A stretch of 64,000 nt of DNA from Eunapius fragilis (Eukaryota; Porifera; Demospongiae; Spongillida; Spongillidae), in contig OY811977.1 in the NCBI GenBank assembly GCA_963681505.1, positions 310,001-374,000 of the forward strand, written 5' to 3'. The notes beneath the pieces were generated by a model, which worked only from the letters and a program-made list of their open reading frames with translations, was not told the DNA's origin and searched no databases. This document shows, in pieces, positions 1-14,300 of the stretch (within the stretch, counting starts at the first letter, position 1; every line of letters begins with the position of its first letter). The position numbers were made by a program, and so were the translations under genes.

Positions 1-699
1 GGTTACTGCTATCTTCCATGTGTGCAGTGGTTTCCTCATATTGCATGTCTCATCAACACCTCGATGCTAAGATAGTCAATATTTCCCATAGAGATGTATG
101 GGTGGTTTCCCATAGGAATGTATGGGTGGGAACCTACTTTTGAATCGCTTGGTTAACCCATACCGAAGCAGGTATGCTCGGGGTGGCATTTAAAACAGAT
201 AGAGGAGTGGATACTGCTATCTTCCAAGTGTGCAGTGGTTTGCTCATATTGCATGTCTCATCAACACCTCGTTGCTAATATAGTCAAAAATTTCCCATAA
301 AAATGTATGGGTGGGAACCTACTTTTGAATCGCTTGGTAAACCCATACCAAAGCAGGTATGCTCGGGGTGGCATTAAAAGGAGATAGAGGAGTGGTTACT
401 GCTATCTTCAATGTGTGCAGTGGTTTCCTCATATTGCATGTCTCATCAACACCTCGATGCTAAGATAGTCAATATTTCCCATAGTGATGTATGGGTGGTT
501 TCCCATAGGAATGTATGGGTGGGAACCTACTTTTGAATCGCTTGGTTAACCCATACCGAAGCAGGTATGCTCGGGGTGGCATTTAAAACAGATAGAGGAG
601 TGGTTACTGCTATCTTCCAAGTGTGCAGTGGTTTGCTCATATTGCATGTCTCATCAAAACCTTGATGCTAAGATAGTCAAAAATTTCCCATAGAAATGT

Positions 700-3600
700 A
701 TGGGTGGGAACCTACTTTTGAATCGCTTGGTAAACCCATACCAAAGCAGGTATGCTCGGGGTGGCATTAAAAGGAGATGGAGGAGTGGTTACTGCTATCT
801 TCCATGTGTGCAGTGGTTTGCTCATATTGCATGTCTCATCAACACCTCGATGCTAAGATAGTCAATATTTCCCATAGAGATGTATGGGTGGTTTCCCATA
901 GGAATGTATGGGTGGGAACCTACTTTTGAATCGCTTGGTTAACCCATACCGAAGCAGGTATGCTCGGGGTGGCATTTAAAACAGATAGAGGAGTGGTTAC
1001 TGCTATCTTCCAAGTGTGCAGTGGTTTGCTCATATAGCATGTCTCATCAACACCTCGATGCTAAAATAGTCAAAAATTTCCCATAAAAATGTATGGGTGG
1101 GAACCTACTTTTGAATCGCTTGGTAAACCCATACCAAAGCTAAAATTCTAGGGGTGGCATTTAAAACAGATAGAGGAGTGGTTACTGCTATCTTCCATGT
1201 GTGCAGTGGTTTACTCTTATTGCATGTCTCATCAACACCTCGATGCTAAGATAGTCAAAAATTTCCCATAGAAATGTATGGGTGGGAACCTACTTTTGAA
1301 TCGCTTGGTAAACCCATCCCAAAGCACGTATGCTCGGGGTGGCATTTAAAACAGATAGAGGAGTCGTTACTGCTATCTTCCATGTGTGCAGTGGTTTGCT
1401 CATATTGCATGTCTCATCAACACCTCGTTGCTAAGATAGTCAATATTTCCCATAGAGATGTATGGGTGGTTTCCCATAGGAATGTATGGGTGGGAACCTA
1501 GTTTTGAATCGCTTGGTTAACCCATACCGAAGCAGGTATGCTCGGGGTGGCATTTAAAACAGATAGAGGAGTGGTTACTGCTATCTTCCAACTGTGCAGT
1601 GGTTTACAAATATTGCATGTCTCATCAACACCTCGATGCTAAGATAGTCAATATTTCCCATAGAGATGTATGGGGGTTTCCCATAGGAATGTATGGGTGG
1701 GAACCTACTTTTGAATCGCTTGGTTAACCCATACCGAAGCAGGTATGCTCAGGGTGGCATTTAAAACAGATAGAGGAGTGGTTACTGCTATCTTCCAAGT
1801 GTGCATTGGTTTGCTCATATTGCATGTCTCATCAACACCTCGATCCTAAGATAGTCAAAAATTTCCCATAGAAATGTATGGGTGGGAACCTACTTTTGAA
1901 TCGCTTGGTAAACCCATACCAAATCAGGTATCCTCGGGGTGGCATTAAAAGGAGATAGAGGAGTGGTTACTGCTATCTTCCATGTGTGCAGTGGTTTCCT
2001 CATATTGCATGTCTCATCAACACCTCGATGCTAAGATAGTCAATATTTCCCATAGAGATGTATGGGTGGTTTCCCATAGGAATGCATCGGTGGGAACCTA
2101 CTATTGAATCGCTTGGTTAACCCATACCAAAGCAGGTAAGCTCGGGGTGGCATTTAAAACAGATAGAGGAGTGGTTACTGCTATCTTCCAAGTGTGCAGT
2201 GGTTTGCTCATATTGCATGTCTCATCAAAACCTCGATGCTAAGATAGTCAAAAATTTCCCATAGAAACGTATGGGTGGGAACCTACTTTTGAATCGCTTG
2301 GTTTACCCATACCGAAGCAGGTATGCTTGGGGTGGCATTTAAAACAGATAGAGGAGTGGTTACTGCTATCTTCCAAGTGTGCAGTGGTTTGCTCATATTG
2401 CATGTCTCATCAACACCTCGATGCTAAAATAGTCAAAAATTTCCCATAAAAATGTATGGGTGGGAACCTACTTTTGAATCGCTTGGTAAACCCATACCAA
2501 AGCTAAAATTCTAGGGGTGGCATTTAAAACAGATAGAGGAGTGGTTACTGCTATCTTCCAAGTGTGCATTGGTTTGCTCATATTGCATGTCTCATCAACA
2601 CCTCGATCCTAAGATAGTCAAAAATTTCCCATAGAAATGAATGGGTGGGAACCTACTTTTGAATCGCTTGGTAAACCCATACCAAATCAGGTATGCTCGG
2701 GGTGGCATTAAAAGGAGATAGAGGAGTGGTTACTGCTATCTTCCATGTGTGCAGTGGTTTCCTCATATTGCATGTCTCATCAACACCTCGATGCTAAGAT
2801 AGTCAATATTTCCCATGGAGATGTATGGGTGGTTTCCCATAGGAATGTATCGGTGGGAACTTACTTTTGAATCGCTTGGTTAACCCATACCGAAGCAGGT
2901 ATGCTCGGGGTGGCATTTAAAACAGATAGAGGAGTGGTTACTGCTATCTTCCAAGTGTGCAGTGGTTTGCTCATATTGCATGTCTCATCAAAACCTCGAT
3001 GCTAAGATAGTCAAAAATTTCCCATAGAAATGTATGGGTGGGAACCTACTTTTGAATCGCTTGGTAAACCCATACCAAAGCAGGTATGCTCGGGGTGGCA
3101 TTAAAAGGAGATAGAGGAGTGGTTACTGCTATCTTCCATGAGTGCAGTGGTTTGCTCATATTGCATGTCTCATCAACACCTCGATGCTAAGATAGTCAAT
3201 ATTTCCCATAGAGATGTATGGGTGGTTTCCCATAGGAATGTATGGGTGGGAACCTACTTTTGAATCACTTGGTTAACCCATACCGAAGCAGGTATGCTCG
3301 GGGTGGCATTTAAAACAGATAGAGGAGTGGTTACTGCTATCTTCCAAGTGTGCAGTGATTTGCTCATATTGCATGTCTCATCAACACCTCGATCCTAAGA
3401 TAGTCAAAAATTTCCCATAGAAATGTATGGGTGGGAACCTACTTTTGAATCGCTTGGTAAACCCATACCAAATCAGGTATGCTCGGGGTGGCATTAAAAG
3501 GAGATAGAGGAGTGGTTACTGCTATCTTCCATGTGTGCAGTGGTTTCCTCATATTGCATGTCTCATCAACACTTCGATGCTAAGATAGTCAATATTTCCC

Positions 3601-4420
3601 ATAGAGATGTATGGGTGGTTTCCCATAGGAATGCATCGGTGGGAACCTACTTTTGAATCGCTTGGTTAACCCATACCGAAGCAGGTATGCTCGGGGTGGC
3701 ATTTAAAACAGATAGAGGAGTGGTTACTGCTATCTTCCAAGTGTGCAGTGGTTTGATCATATTGCATGTCTCATCAAAACCTCGATACTAAGATAGTCAA
3801 AAATTACCCATAGAAATGTATGGGTGGGAACCTACTTTTGAATCGCTTGGTTTACCCATACCGAAGCAGGTATGCTCGGGGTGGCATTTAAAACAGATAG
3901 AGGAGTGGTTACTGCTATCTTCCAAGTGTGCAGTGGTTTGCTCATATTGCATGTCTCATCAACACCTCGATGCTAAAATAGTCAAAAATTTCCCATAAAA
4001 ATGTATGGGTGGGAACCTACTTTTGAATCGCTTGGTAAACCCATACCAAAGCTAAAATTCTAGGGGTGGCATTTAAAACAGATAGAGGAGTGGTTACTGC
4101 TATCTTCCATGTGTGCAGTGGTTTACTCTTATTGCATGTCTCATCAACACCTCGATGCTAAGATAGTCAAAAATTTTCCATAGAAATGTATGGGTGGGAA
4201 CCTACTTTTGAATCGCTTGGTAAACCCATCTCAAAGCACGTATGCTCGGGGTGGCATTTAAAACAGATAGAGGAGTCGTTACTGCTATCTTCCATGTGTG
4301 CAGTGGTTTGCTCATATTGCATGTATCATCAACACCTCGTTGCTAAGATAGTCAATATTTCCCATAGAGATGTATGGGTGGTTTCCCATAGGAATGTATG
4401 GGTGGGAACCTAGTTTTGAA
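700..4420 (+). repeat. Block A segmental duplication, copy 1
   Basis: The monomer order here recurs downstream at offset 3,883 bp (rare variants at 1,141, 1,498, 1,671 and 2,503 reappear at 5,024, 5,381, 5,554 and 6,386). Its later part recurs at offset 5,639 bp (for example 3,121 at 8,760 and 3,816 at 9,455). The change of offset equals the 1,756-bp extra duplication inside copy 2. The left limit is approximate because neighbouring monomers are similar. Scattered single-base differences show it is older than the 19-kb duplication. Confidence 0.8.
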
Positions 4421-4582
4421 TCGCTTAGTTAACCCATACCGAAGCAGGTATGCTCGGGGTGGCATTTAAAACAGATAGAGGAGTGGTTACTGCTATCTTC
4501 CAAGTGTGCAGTGGTTTGCTCATATTGCATGTCTCATCAACACCTCGATGCTAAAATAGTCAAAAATTTCCCATAAAAATGT

Positions 4583-7500
4583 ATGGGTGGGAACCTACTT
4601 TTGAATCGCTTGGTAAACCCATACCAAAGCAGGTATGCTCGGGGTGGCATTAAAAGGAGATAGAGGAGTGGTTACTGCTATCTTCCATGTGTGCAGTGGT
4701 TTCCTCATATTGCATGTCTCATCAACACCTCGATGCTAAGATAGTCAATATTTCCCATAGAGATGTATGGGTGGTTTCCCATAGGAATGTATGGGTGGGA
4801 ACCTACTTTTGAATCGCTTGGTTAACCCATACCGAAGCAGGTATGCTCGGGGTGGCATTTAAAACAGATAGAGGAGTGGTTACTGCTATCTTCCAAGTGT
4901 GCAGTGGTTTGCTCATATTGCATGTCTCATCAACACCTCGATGCTAAAATAGTCAAAAATTTCCCATAAAAATGTATGGGTGGGAACCTACTTTTGAATC
5001 GCTTGGTAAACCCATACCAAAGCTAAAATTCTAGGGGTGGCATTTAAAACAGATAGAGGAGTGGTTACTGCTATCTTCCATGTGTGCAGTGGTTTACTCT
5101 TATTGCATGTCTCATCAACACCTCGATGCTAAGATAGTCAAAAATTTCCCATAGAAATGTATGGGTGGGAACCTACTTTTGAATCGCTTGGTAAACCCAT
5201 CCCAAAGCACGTATGCTCGGGGTGGCATTTAAAACAGATAGAGGAGTCGTTTCTGCTATCTTCCATGTGTGCAGTGGTTTGCTCATATTGCATGTCTCAT
5301 CAACACCTCGTTGCTAAGATAGTCAATATTTCCCATAGAGATGTATGGGTGGTTTCCCATAGGAATGTATGGGTGGGAACCTAGTTTTGAATCGCTTGGT
5401 TAACCCATACCGAAGCAGGTATGCTCGGGGTGGCATTTAAAACAGATAGAGGAGTGGTTACTGCTATCTTCCAACTGTGCAGTGGTTTACAAATATTGCA
5501 TGTCTCATCAACACCTCGATGCTAAGATAGTCAATATTTCCCATAGAGATGTATGGGGGTTTCCCATAGGAATGTATGGGTGGGAACCTACTTTTGAATC
5601 GCTTGGTTAACCCATACCGAAGCAGGTATGCTCAGGGTGGCATTTAAAACAGATAGAGGAGTGGTTACTGCTATCTTCCAAGTGTGCATTGGTTTGCTCA
5701 TATTGCATGTCTCATCAACACCTCGATCCTAAGATAGTCAAAAATTTCCCATGGAAATGTATGGGTGGGAACCTACTTTTGAATCGCTTGGTTAACCCAT
5801 ACCAAATCAGGTATGCTCGGGGTGGCATTAAAAGGAGATAGAGGAGTGGTTACTGCTATCTTCCATGTGTGCAGTGGTTTCCTCATATTGCATGTCTCAT
5901 CAACACCTCGATGCTAAGATAGTCAATATTTCCCATAGAGATGTATGGGTGGTTTCCAATAGGAATGCATCGGTGGGAACCTACTATTGAATCGCTTGGT
6001 TAACCCATACCAAAGCAGGTAAGCTCGGGGTGGCATTTAAAACAGATAGAGGAGTGGTTACTGCTATCTTCCAAGTGTGCAGTGGTTTGCTCATATTGCA
6101 TGTCTCATCAAAACCTCGATGCTAAGATAGTCAAAAATTTCCCATAGAAACGTATGGGTGGGAACCTACTTTTGAATCGCTTGGTTTACCCATACCGAAG
6201 CAGGTATGCTCGGGGTGGCATTTAAAACAGATAGAGGAGTGGTTACTGCTATCTTCCAAGTGTGCAGTGGTTTGCTCATATTGCATGTCTCATCAACACC
6301 TCGATGCTAAAATAGTCAAAAATTTCCCATAAAAATGTATGGGTGGGAACCTATTTTTGAATCGCTTGGTAAACCCATACGAAAGCTAAAATTCTAGGGG
6401 TGGCATTTAAAACAGATAGAGGAGTGGTTACTGCTATCTTCCAAGTGTGCATTGGTTTGCTCATATTGCATGTCTCATCAACACCTCGATCCTAAGATAG
6501 TCAAAAATTTCCCATAGAAATGTATGGGTGGGAACCTACTTTTGAATCGCTTGGTAAACCCATACCAAATCAGGTATGCTCGGGGTGGCATTAAAAGGAG
6601 ATAGAGGAGTGGTTACTGCTATCTTCCATGTGTGCAGTGGTTTCCTCATATTGCATGTCTCATCAACACCTCGATGCTAAGATAGTCAATACTTCCCATA
6701 GAGATGTATGGGTGGTTTCCCATAGGAATGTATCGGTGGGAACTTACTTTTGAATCGCTTGGTTAACCCATACCGAAGCAGGTATGCTCGGGGTGGCATT
6801 TAAAACAGATAGAGGAGTGGTTACTGCTATCTTCCAAGTGTGCAGTGGTTTGCTCATATTGCATGTCTCATCAAAACCTCGATGCTAAGATAGTCAAAAA
6901 TTTCCCATAGAAATGTATGGGTGGGAACCTACTTTTGAATCGCTTGGTAAACCCATACCAAAGCAGGTATGCTCGGGGTGGCATTAAAAGGAGATAGAGG
7001 AGTGGTTACTGCTATCTTCCATGAGTGCAGTGGTTTGCTCATATTGCATGTCTCATCAACACCTCGTTGCTAAGATAGTCAATATTTCCCATAGAGATGT
7101 ATGGGTGGTTTCCCATAGGAATGTATGGGTGGGAACCTAGTTTTGAATCGCTTGGTTAACCCATACCGAAGCAGGTATGCTCGGGGTGGCATTTAAAACA
7201 GATAGAGGAGTGGTTACTGCTATCTTCCAACTGTGCAGTGGTTTACAAATATTGCATGTCTCATCAACACCTCGATGCTAAGATAGTCAATATTTCCCAT
7301 AGAGATGTATGGGGGTTTCCCATAGGAATGTATGGGTGGGAACCTACTTTTGAATCGCTTGGTTAACCCATACCGAAGCAGGTATGCTCAGGGTGGCATT
7401 TAAAACAGATAGAGGAGTGGTTACTGCTATCTTCCAAGTGTGCATTGGTTTGCTCATATTGCATGTCTCATCAACACCTCGATCCTAAGATAGTCAAAAA

Positions 7501-10060
7501 TTTCCCATGGAAATGTATGGGTGGGAACCTACTTTTGAATCGCTTGGTTAACCCATACCAAATCAGGTATGCTCGGGGTGGCATTAAAAGGAGATAGAGG
7601 AGTGGTTACTGCTATCTTCCATGTGTGCAGTGGTTTCCTCATATTGCATGTCTCATCAACACCTCGATGCTAAGATAGTCAATATTTCCCATAGAGATGT
7701 ATGGGTGGTTTCCAATAGGAATGCATCGGTGGGAACCTACTATTGAATCGCTTGGTTAACCCATACCAAAGCAGGTAAGCTCGGGGTGGCATTTAAAACA
7801 GATAGAGGAGTGGTTACTGCTATCTTCCAAGTGTGCAGTGGTTTGCTCATATTGCATGTCTCATCAAAACCTCGATGCTAAGATAGTCAAAAATTTCCCA
7901 TAGAAACGTATGGGTGGGAACCTACTTTTGAATCGCTTGGTTTACCCATACCGAAGCAGGTATGCTCGGGGTGGCATTTAAAACAGATAGAGGAGTGGTT
8001 ACTGCTATCTTCCCAGTGTGCAGTGGTTTGCTCATATTGCATGTCTCATCAACACCTCGATGCTAAAATAGTCAAAAATTTCCCATAAAAATGTATGGGT
8101 GGGAACCTATTTTTGAATCGCTTGGTAAACCCATACGAAAGCTAAAATTCTAGGGGTGGCATTTAAAACAGATAGAGGAGTGGTTACTGCTATCTTCCAA
8201 GTGTGCATTGGTTTGCTCATATTGCATGTCTCATCAACACCTCGATCCTAAGATAGTCAAAAATTTCCCATAGAAATGTATGGGTGGGAACCTACTTTTG
8301 AATCGCTTGGTAAACCCATACCAAATCAGGTATGCTCGGGGTGGCATTAAAAGGAGATAGAGGAGTGGTTACTGCTATCTTCCATGTGTGCAGTGGTTTC
8401 CTCATATTGCATGTCTCATCAACACCTCGATGCTAAGATAGTCAATACTTCCCATAGAGATGTATGGGTGGTTTCCCATAGGAATGTATCGGTGGGAACT
8501 TACTTTTGAATCGCTTGGTTAACCCATACCGAAGCAGGTATGCTCGGGGTGGCATTTAAAACAGATAGAGGAGTGGTTACTGCTATCTTCCAAGTGTGCA
8601 GTGGTTTGCTCATATTGCATGTCTCATCAAAACCTCGATGCTAAGATAGTCAAAAATTTCCCATAGAAATGTATGGGTGGGAACCTACTTTTGAATCGCT
8701 TGGTAAACCCATACCAAAGCAGGTATGCTCGGGGTGGCATTAAAAGGAGATAGAGGAGTGGTTACTGCTATCTTCCATGAGTGCAGTGGTTTGCTCATAT
8801 TGCATGTCTCATCAACACCTCGATGCTAAGATAGTCAATATTTCCCATAGAGATGTATGGGTGGTTTCCCATAGGAATGTATGGGTGGGAACCTACTTTT
8901 GAATCACTTGGTTAACCCATACCGAAGCAGGTATGCTCGGGGTGGCATTTAAAACAGATAGAGGAGTGGTTACTGCTATCTTCCAAGTGTGCAGTGATTT
9001 GCTCATATTGCATGTCTCATCAACACCTCGATCCTAAGATAGTCAAAAATTTCCCATAGAAATGTATGGGTGGGAACCTACTTTTGAATCGCTTGGTAAA
9101 CCCATACCAAATCAGGTATGTTCGGGGTGGCATTAAAAGGAGATAGAGGAGTGGTTACTGCTATCTTCCATGTGTGCAGTGGTTTCCTCATATTGCATGT
9201 CTCATCAACACCTCGATGCTAAGATAGTCAATATTTCCCATAGAGATGTATGGGTGGTTTCCCATAGGAATGCATCGGTGGGAACCTACTTTTGAATCGC
9301 TTGGTTAACCCATACCGAAGCAGGTATGCTCGGGGTGGCATTTAAAACAGATAGAGGAGTGGTTACTGCTATCTTCCAAGTGTGCAGTGGTTTGATCATA
9401 TTGCATGTCTCATCTAAACCTCGATGCTAAGATAGTCAAAAATTACCCATAGAAATGTATGGGTGGGAACCTACTTTTGAATCGCTTGGTTTACCCATAC
9501 CGAAGCAGGTATGCTCGGGGTGGCATTTAAAACAGATAGAGGAGTGGTTACTGCTATCTTCCAAGTGTGCTGTGGTTTGCTCATATTGCATGTCTCATCA
9601 ACACCTCGATGCTAAAATAGTCAAAAATTTCCCATAAAAATGTATGGGTGGGAACCTACTTTTGAATCGCTTGTTAAACCCATACCAAAGCTAAAATTCT
9701 AGGGGTGGCATTTAAAACAGATAGAGAAGTGGTTACTGCTATCTTCCATGTGTGCAGTGGTTTACTCTTATTGCATGTCTCATCAACACCTCGATGCTAA
9801 GATAGTCAAAAATTTCCCACAGAAATGTATGGGTGGGAACCTACTTTTGAATCGCTTGGTAAACCCATCCCAAAGCACGTATGCTCGGGGTGGCATTTAA
9901 AACAGATAGAGGAGTCGTTACTGCTATCTTCCATGTGTGCAGTGGTTTGCTCATATTGCATGTATCATCAACACCTCGTTGCTAAGATAGTCAATATTTC
10001 CCATAGAGATGTATGGGTGGTTTCCCATAGGAATGTATGGGTGGGAACCTAGTTTTGAAT
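4583..10060 (+). repeat. Block A segmental duplication, copy 2 (with internal 1,756-bp gain)
   Basis: This is the second copy of the 700-4,420 segment. It is longer by 1,756 bp because about 5,305-7,060 is repeated in tandem as 7,061-8,816. Rare variants give the match: CTAGTTTTGAATCG at 5,381 and 7,137, and the shortened ATGTATGGGGGTTTCCC near 5,551 and 7,307. The switch from one copy to the next falls near 7,061, inside the shared TCATCAACACCTCG stretch. 1,756 bp is about nine monomers, so the exchange did not keep dimer phase. Confidence 0.82.
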
Positions 10061-10159
10061 CGCTTGGTTAACCCATACCGAAGCAGGTATGCTCGGGGTG
10101 GCATTTAAAACAGATAGAGGAGTGGTTACTGCTATCTACCAAGTGTGCAGTGGTTTACT

Positions 10160-11358
10160 CATATTGCATGTCTCATCAACACCTCGATGCTAAGATAGTC
10201 AAAAATTTCCCATAGAAATATATGGGTGGGAACCAACTTTTGAATTGCTTGGTTAACCCATACATGAGCAGGTATACTCGGGGTGGCATTTAAAACAGAT
10301 AGAGGAATGGTTACTGCTATCTTACATGTGTGCAGTGGTTTGCTCCTATTGCATGTCTCATCAACACCTCGATGAAAAGATAGTCATTATTTCCCATAGA
10401 GATGTATGGGTGGTTTCCCATAGGAATGTATGGGTGGGAACCTACTTTTGAATAGCTTGGTTAACCCATACCGAAGCAGGTATGCTCGAGGTGGCATTAA
10501 AAACACATAAAGGAATGGTTACTGCTAACTTCCACGTGTGCAGTGGTTTGCTCATATTGCATATCTCATCAACACCTCGATGCTAAGATAGTCAAAAATT
10601 TCCCATATAAATGTATGGGTGGGAACCTACTTTTGAATCGCTTGGTAAACCCATACCAAAGCACGTATGCTCAGGGTGGCATTTAAAACAGATAGAGGAG
10701 TCGCTACTGCTATCTTACATGTGTGCAGTGGTTTGCTCATATTGCATGTCTCATCAACACCTCGATGCTAAGATAGTCAATATTTCCCATAGAGATGTAT
10801 GGGTGGTTTCCCATAGGAATGTATGGGTGGGAACCTAGTTTTGAATCGCTTGGTTAACCCATACCGAAGCAGGTATGCTCGGGGTGGCATTTAAAACAGA
10901 TAGAGGAGTGGTTACTGCTATCTTCCAAGTGTGCATTGGTTTGCTCATATTGCATGTCTCATCAACACCTCGATCCTAAGATAGTTAAAAATTTCCCATA
11001 GAAATGCATGGGTGGGAACCTACTTATGAATCGCTTGATAAACCCATACCAAAGCAGGTATGCTCGGGGTGGCATTAAAAGGAGATAGAGGAGTGGTTAC
11101 TGCTATCTTCCATGTGTGCAGTGGTTTCCTCATATTGCATGTCTCATCAACACCTCGATGCTAATATAGTCAATATTTCCCATAGAGATGTATGGGTGGT
11201 TTCCCACAGGAATGTATGGGTGGTTTCCCATAGGAATGTATGGGTGGGAACCTACTTTTGAATCACTTGGTTAACCCATACCGAAGCAGGTATGCTCGAG
11301 GTGGCATTTAAAACAGATAAAGGAATGGTTACTGCTAACTTCCATGTGTGCAGTGGTT
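10160..11358 (+). repeat. 1.2-kb duplicated segment, member 1 (partner 13,698-14,896)
   Basis: This matches 13,698-14,896 at a constant 3,538-bp offset. Shared marks include the CATGAGCAGG variant, the GATGAAAAGATAG variant, CATTAAAAACACATAAAGG, and the triple sub-repeat monomer. 3,538 bp is nine dimers plus one base, so dimer phase was kept. The match stops near 11,358, where this copy continues as a long monomer and the partner as a short one. Confidence 0.78.
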
Positions 11359-11368
11359 TCCTCATATT
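11137..11368 (+). repeat. 232-bp monomer with three 24-bp sub-repeats
   Basis: Between successive TGCATG markers the distance is 232 bp instead of 185 or 208. The extra length is a third tandem copy of the 24-bp unit CCCATAGAGATGTATGGG plus TGGTTT, with the middle copy reading CCCACAGG. The same form occurs near 14,676-14,907, and both appear again in the second 19-kb copy (near 30,390 and 33,929). It shows that monomer length varies by whole steps of one sub-repeat. Confidence 0.9.
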
Positions 11369-14300
11369 GCATGTCTCATCAACACCTCGATGCTAAGATA
11401 GTCAATATTTCCCATAGAGATGTATGGGTGGTTTCCCATAGGAATGTATCGGTGGGAACCTACTTTTGAATCGCTTGGTTAACCCATACCAAAGCAGGTA
11501 TGCTCGGGGTGGCATTAAAAGGAGATATAGGAGTGGTTACTGCTATCTTCCATGTGTGCAGTGGTTTGCTCATATTGCATGTCTCATCAACACCTCGATG
11601 CTAAGATAGTCAAAAATTTCCCATAGAAATGTATGGGTGGGAACCTACTTTTAAATCGCTTGGTAAACCCATACCAAAGCAGGTATGCTCGGGGTGGCAT
11701 TAAAAGGAGATATAGGAGTGGTTACTGCTATCTTCCATGTGTGCAGTGGTTTGCTCATATTGCATGTCTCATCAACACCTCGATGCTAAGATAGTCAAAA
11801 ATTTCCCATAGAAATGTATGGGTGGGAACCTACTTTTGAATCGCTTGGTAAACCCATACCAAAGCTGGTATTCTAGGGGTGGCATTTAAAACAGATATAG
11901 GAGTGGTTACTGCTATCTTCCATGTGTGCAGTGGTTTACTCATATTGCATGTCTCATCAACACCTCGATGCTAAGATAGTCAATATTTCCCATAGAGATG
12001 TATGGGTGGTTTCCCATAGGAATGTATGGGTGGGAACCTACTTTTGAATCGCTTGGTTTACCCATACCGAAGCAGGTATGCTCGGGGTGGCATTTAAAAC
12101 AGATAGAGGAGTGGTTACTGCTATCTTCCAAGTGTGCAGTGGTTTGCTCATATTGCATGTCTCATCAACACCTCGATGCTAAAATAGTCAAAAATTTCCC
12201 ATAGAAATGTATGGGTGGGAACCTACTTTTGAATCGCTTGGTAAACCCATACCAAAGCTAAAATTCTAGGGGTGGCATTTAAAACAGATAGAGGAGTGGT
12301 TACTGCTATCTTCCATGTGTGCTGTGGTTTACTCATATTGCATGTCTCATCAACACCTCGATGCTAACATAGTCAAAAATTTCCCATAGAAATGTATGGG
12401 TGGGAACCTACTTTTGAATCGCTTGGTAAACCCATACCAAAGCACGTATGCTCGGGGTGGCATTTAAAACAGATAGAGGAGTCGTTACTGCTATCTTCCA
12501 TGTGTGCAGTGGTTTGCTCATATTGCATGTCTCATCAACACCTCGTTGCTAAGATAGTCAATATTTCCCATAGTGATGTATGGGTGGTTTCCCATAGGAA
12601 TGTATGGGTGGGAACCTAGTTTTGAATCGCTTGGTTAACCCATACCGAAGCAGGTATGCTCTGGGTGGCATTTAAAACAGATAGCGGAGTGGTTACTGCT
12701 ATCTTCCAAGTGTGCAGTGGTTTGCTCATATTGCATGTCTCATCAACACCTCGATGCTAAAATAGTCAAAAATTTCCCATAGAAATGTATGGGTGGGAAC
12801 CTACTTTTGAATCGCTTTGTAAACCCATACCAAAGCTAAAATTCTAGGGCTGGCATTTAAAACAGATAGAGGAGTGGTTACTGCTATCTTCCATGTGTGC
12901 AGTGGTTTACTCATATTGCATGTCTCATCAACACCTCGATGCTAAGATAGTCAAAAATTTCCCATACAAATGTATGGGTGGGAACCTACTTTTGAATCGC
13001 TTGGTAAACCCATACCAAAGCACGTATACTCGGGGTGGCATTTAAAACAGATAGATAAGTCGCTACTGCTATCTTCCATGTGTGCAGTGGTTTGCTCATA
13101 TTGCATGTCTCATCAACACCTCGATGCTAAGATTGTCAATATTTCCCATAGAGATGTATGGGTGGTTTCCCATAGGAATGTATGGGTGGGAACCTACTTT
13201 TGAATCGCTTGGTTAACCCATACCGAAGCAGGTATGCTCGGGGTGGCATTTAAAACAGATAGAGGAGTGGTTACTGCTATCTTCAAAGTGTGCATTGGTT
13301 TGCTCATATTGCATGTCTCATCAACACCTCGATCCTAAGATAGTCAAAAATTTCCCATAGCAATGTATGGGTGGGAACCTACTTTTGAATCGCTTGGTAA
13401 ACCCATACCAAAGATGGTATGCTCGGGGTGGCATTTAAAACAGATAGAGGAATGGTTACTGCTATCTTCCATGTGTGCAGTGGTTTGCTCATATTGCATG
13501 TCTCATCAACACCTCCATGCTAAGATAGTCATTATTTACCATAGAGATGTATGGGTGGTTTCCCATAGGAATGTATGGGTGGGAACCTATCTTTGAATCG
13601 CTTGGTTAACCCATACCAAAGCAGGTATGCTCGGGGTGGCATTGAAAACAGATAAAGGAATGGTTACTACTATCTTCCATGTGTGCAGTGGTTTGCTCAT
13701 ATTGCATGTCTCATCAACACCTCGATGCTAAGATAGTCAAAAATTTCCCATAGAAATATATGGGTGGGAACCTACTTTTGAATTGCTTGGTTAACCCATA
13801 CATGAGCAGGTATACTCGGGGTGGCATTTAAAACAGATAGAGGAATGGTTACTGCTATCTTACATGTGTGCAGTGGTTTGCTCCTATTGCATGTCTCATC
13901 AACACCTCGATGAAAAGATAGTCATTATTTCCCATAGAGATGTATGGGTGGTTTCCCATAGGAATGTATGGGTGGAAACCTACTTTTGAATAGCTTGGTT
14001 AACCCATACCGAAGCAGGTATGCTCGAGGTGGCATTAAAAACACATAAAGGAATGGTTACTGCTAACTTCCACGTGTGCAGTGGTTTGCTCATATTGCAT
14101 ATCTCATCAACACCTCGATGCTAAGATAGTCAAAAATTTCCCATATAAATGTATGGGTGGGAACCTACTTTTGAATCGCTTGGTAAACCCATACCAAAGC
14201 ACGTATGCTCGGGGTGGCATTTAAAACAGATAGAGGAGTCGCTACTGCTATCTTCCATGTGTGCAGTGGTTTGCTCATATTGCATGTCTCATCAACACCT

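Larger units (their letters stand above)
1..10155 (+). repeat. Satellite block A (subfamily A monomers)
   Basis: This block alternates 208-bp and 185-bp monomers. Its marks are GTTAACCCATACCGAAGC after the long unit, the form GCATTAAAAGGAGATAG in many short units, and a distinctive AGCTAAAATTCTAGGGG variant (for example near 1,140, 2,503, 4,052, 5,023). The start of the window cuts a monomer, so the array continues to the left. Much of this block is itself a large tandem duplication, listed separately. I see nothing in it except satellite. Confidence 0.9.
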
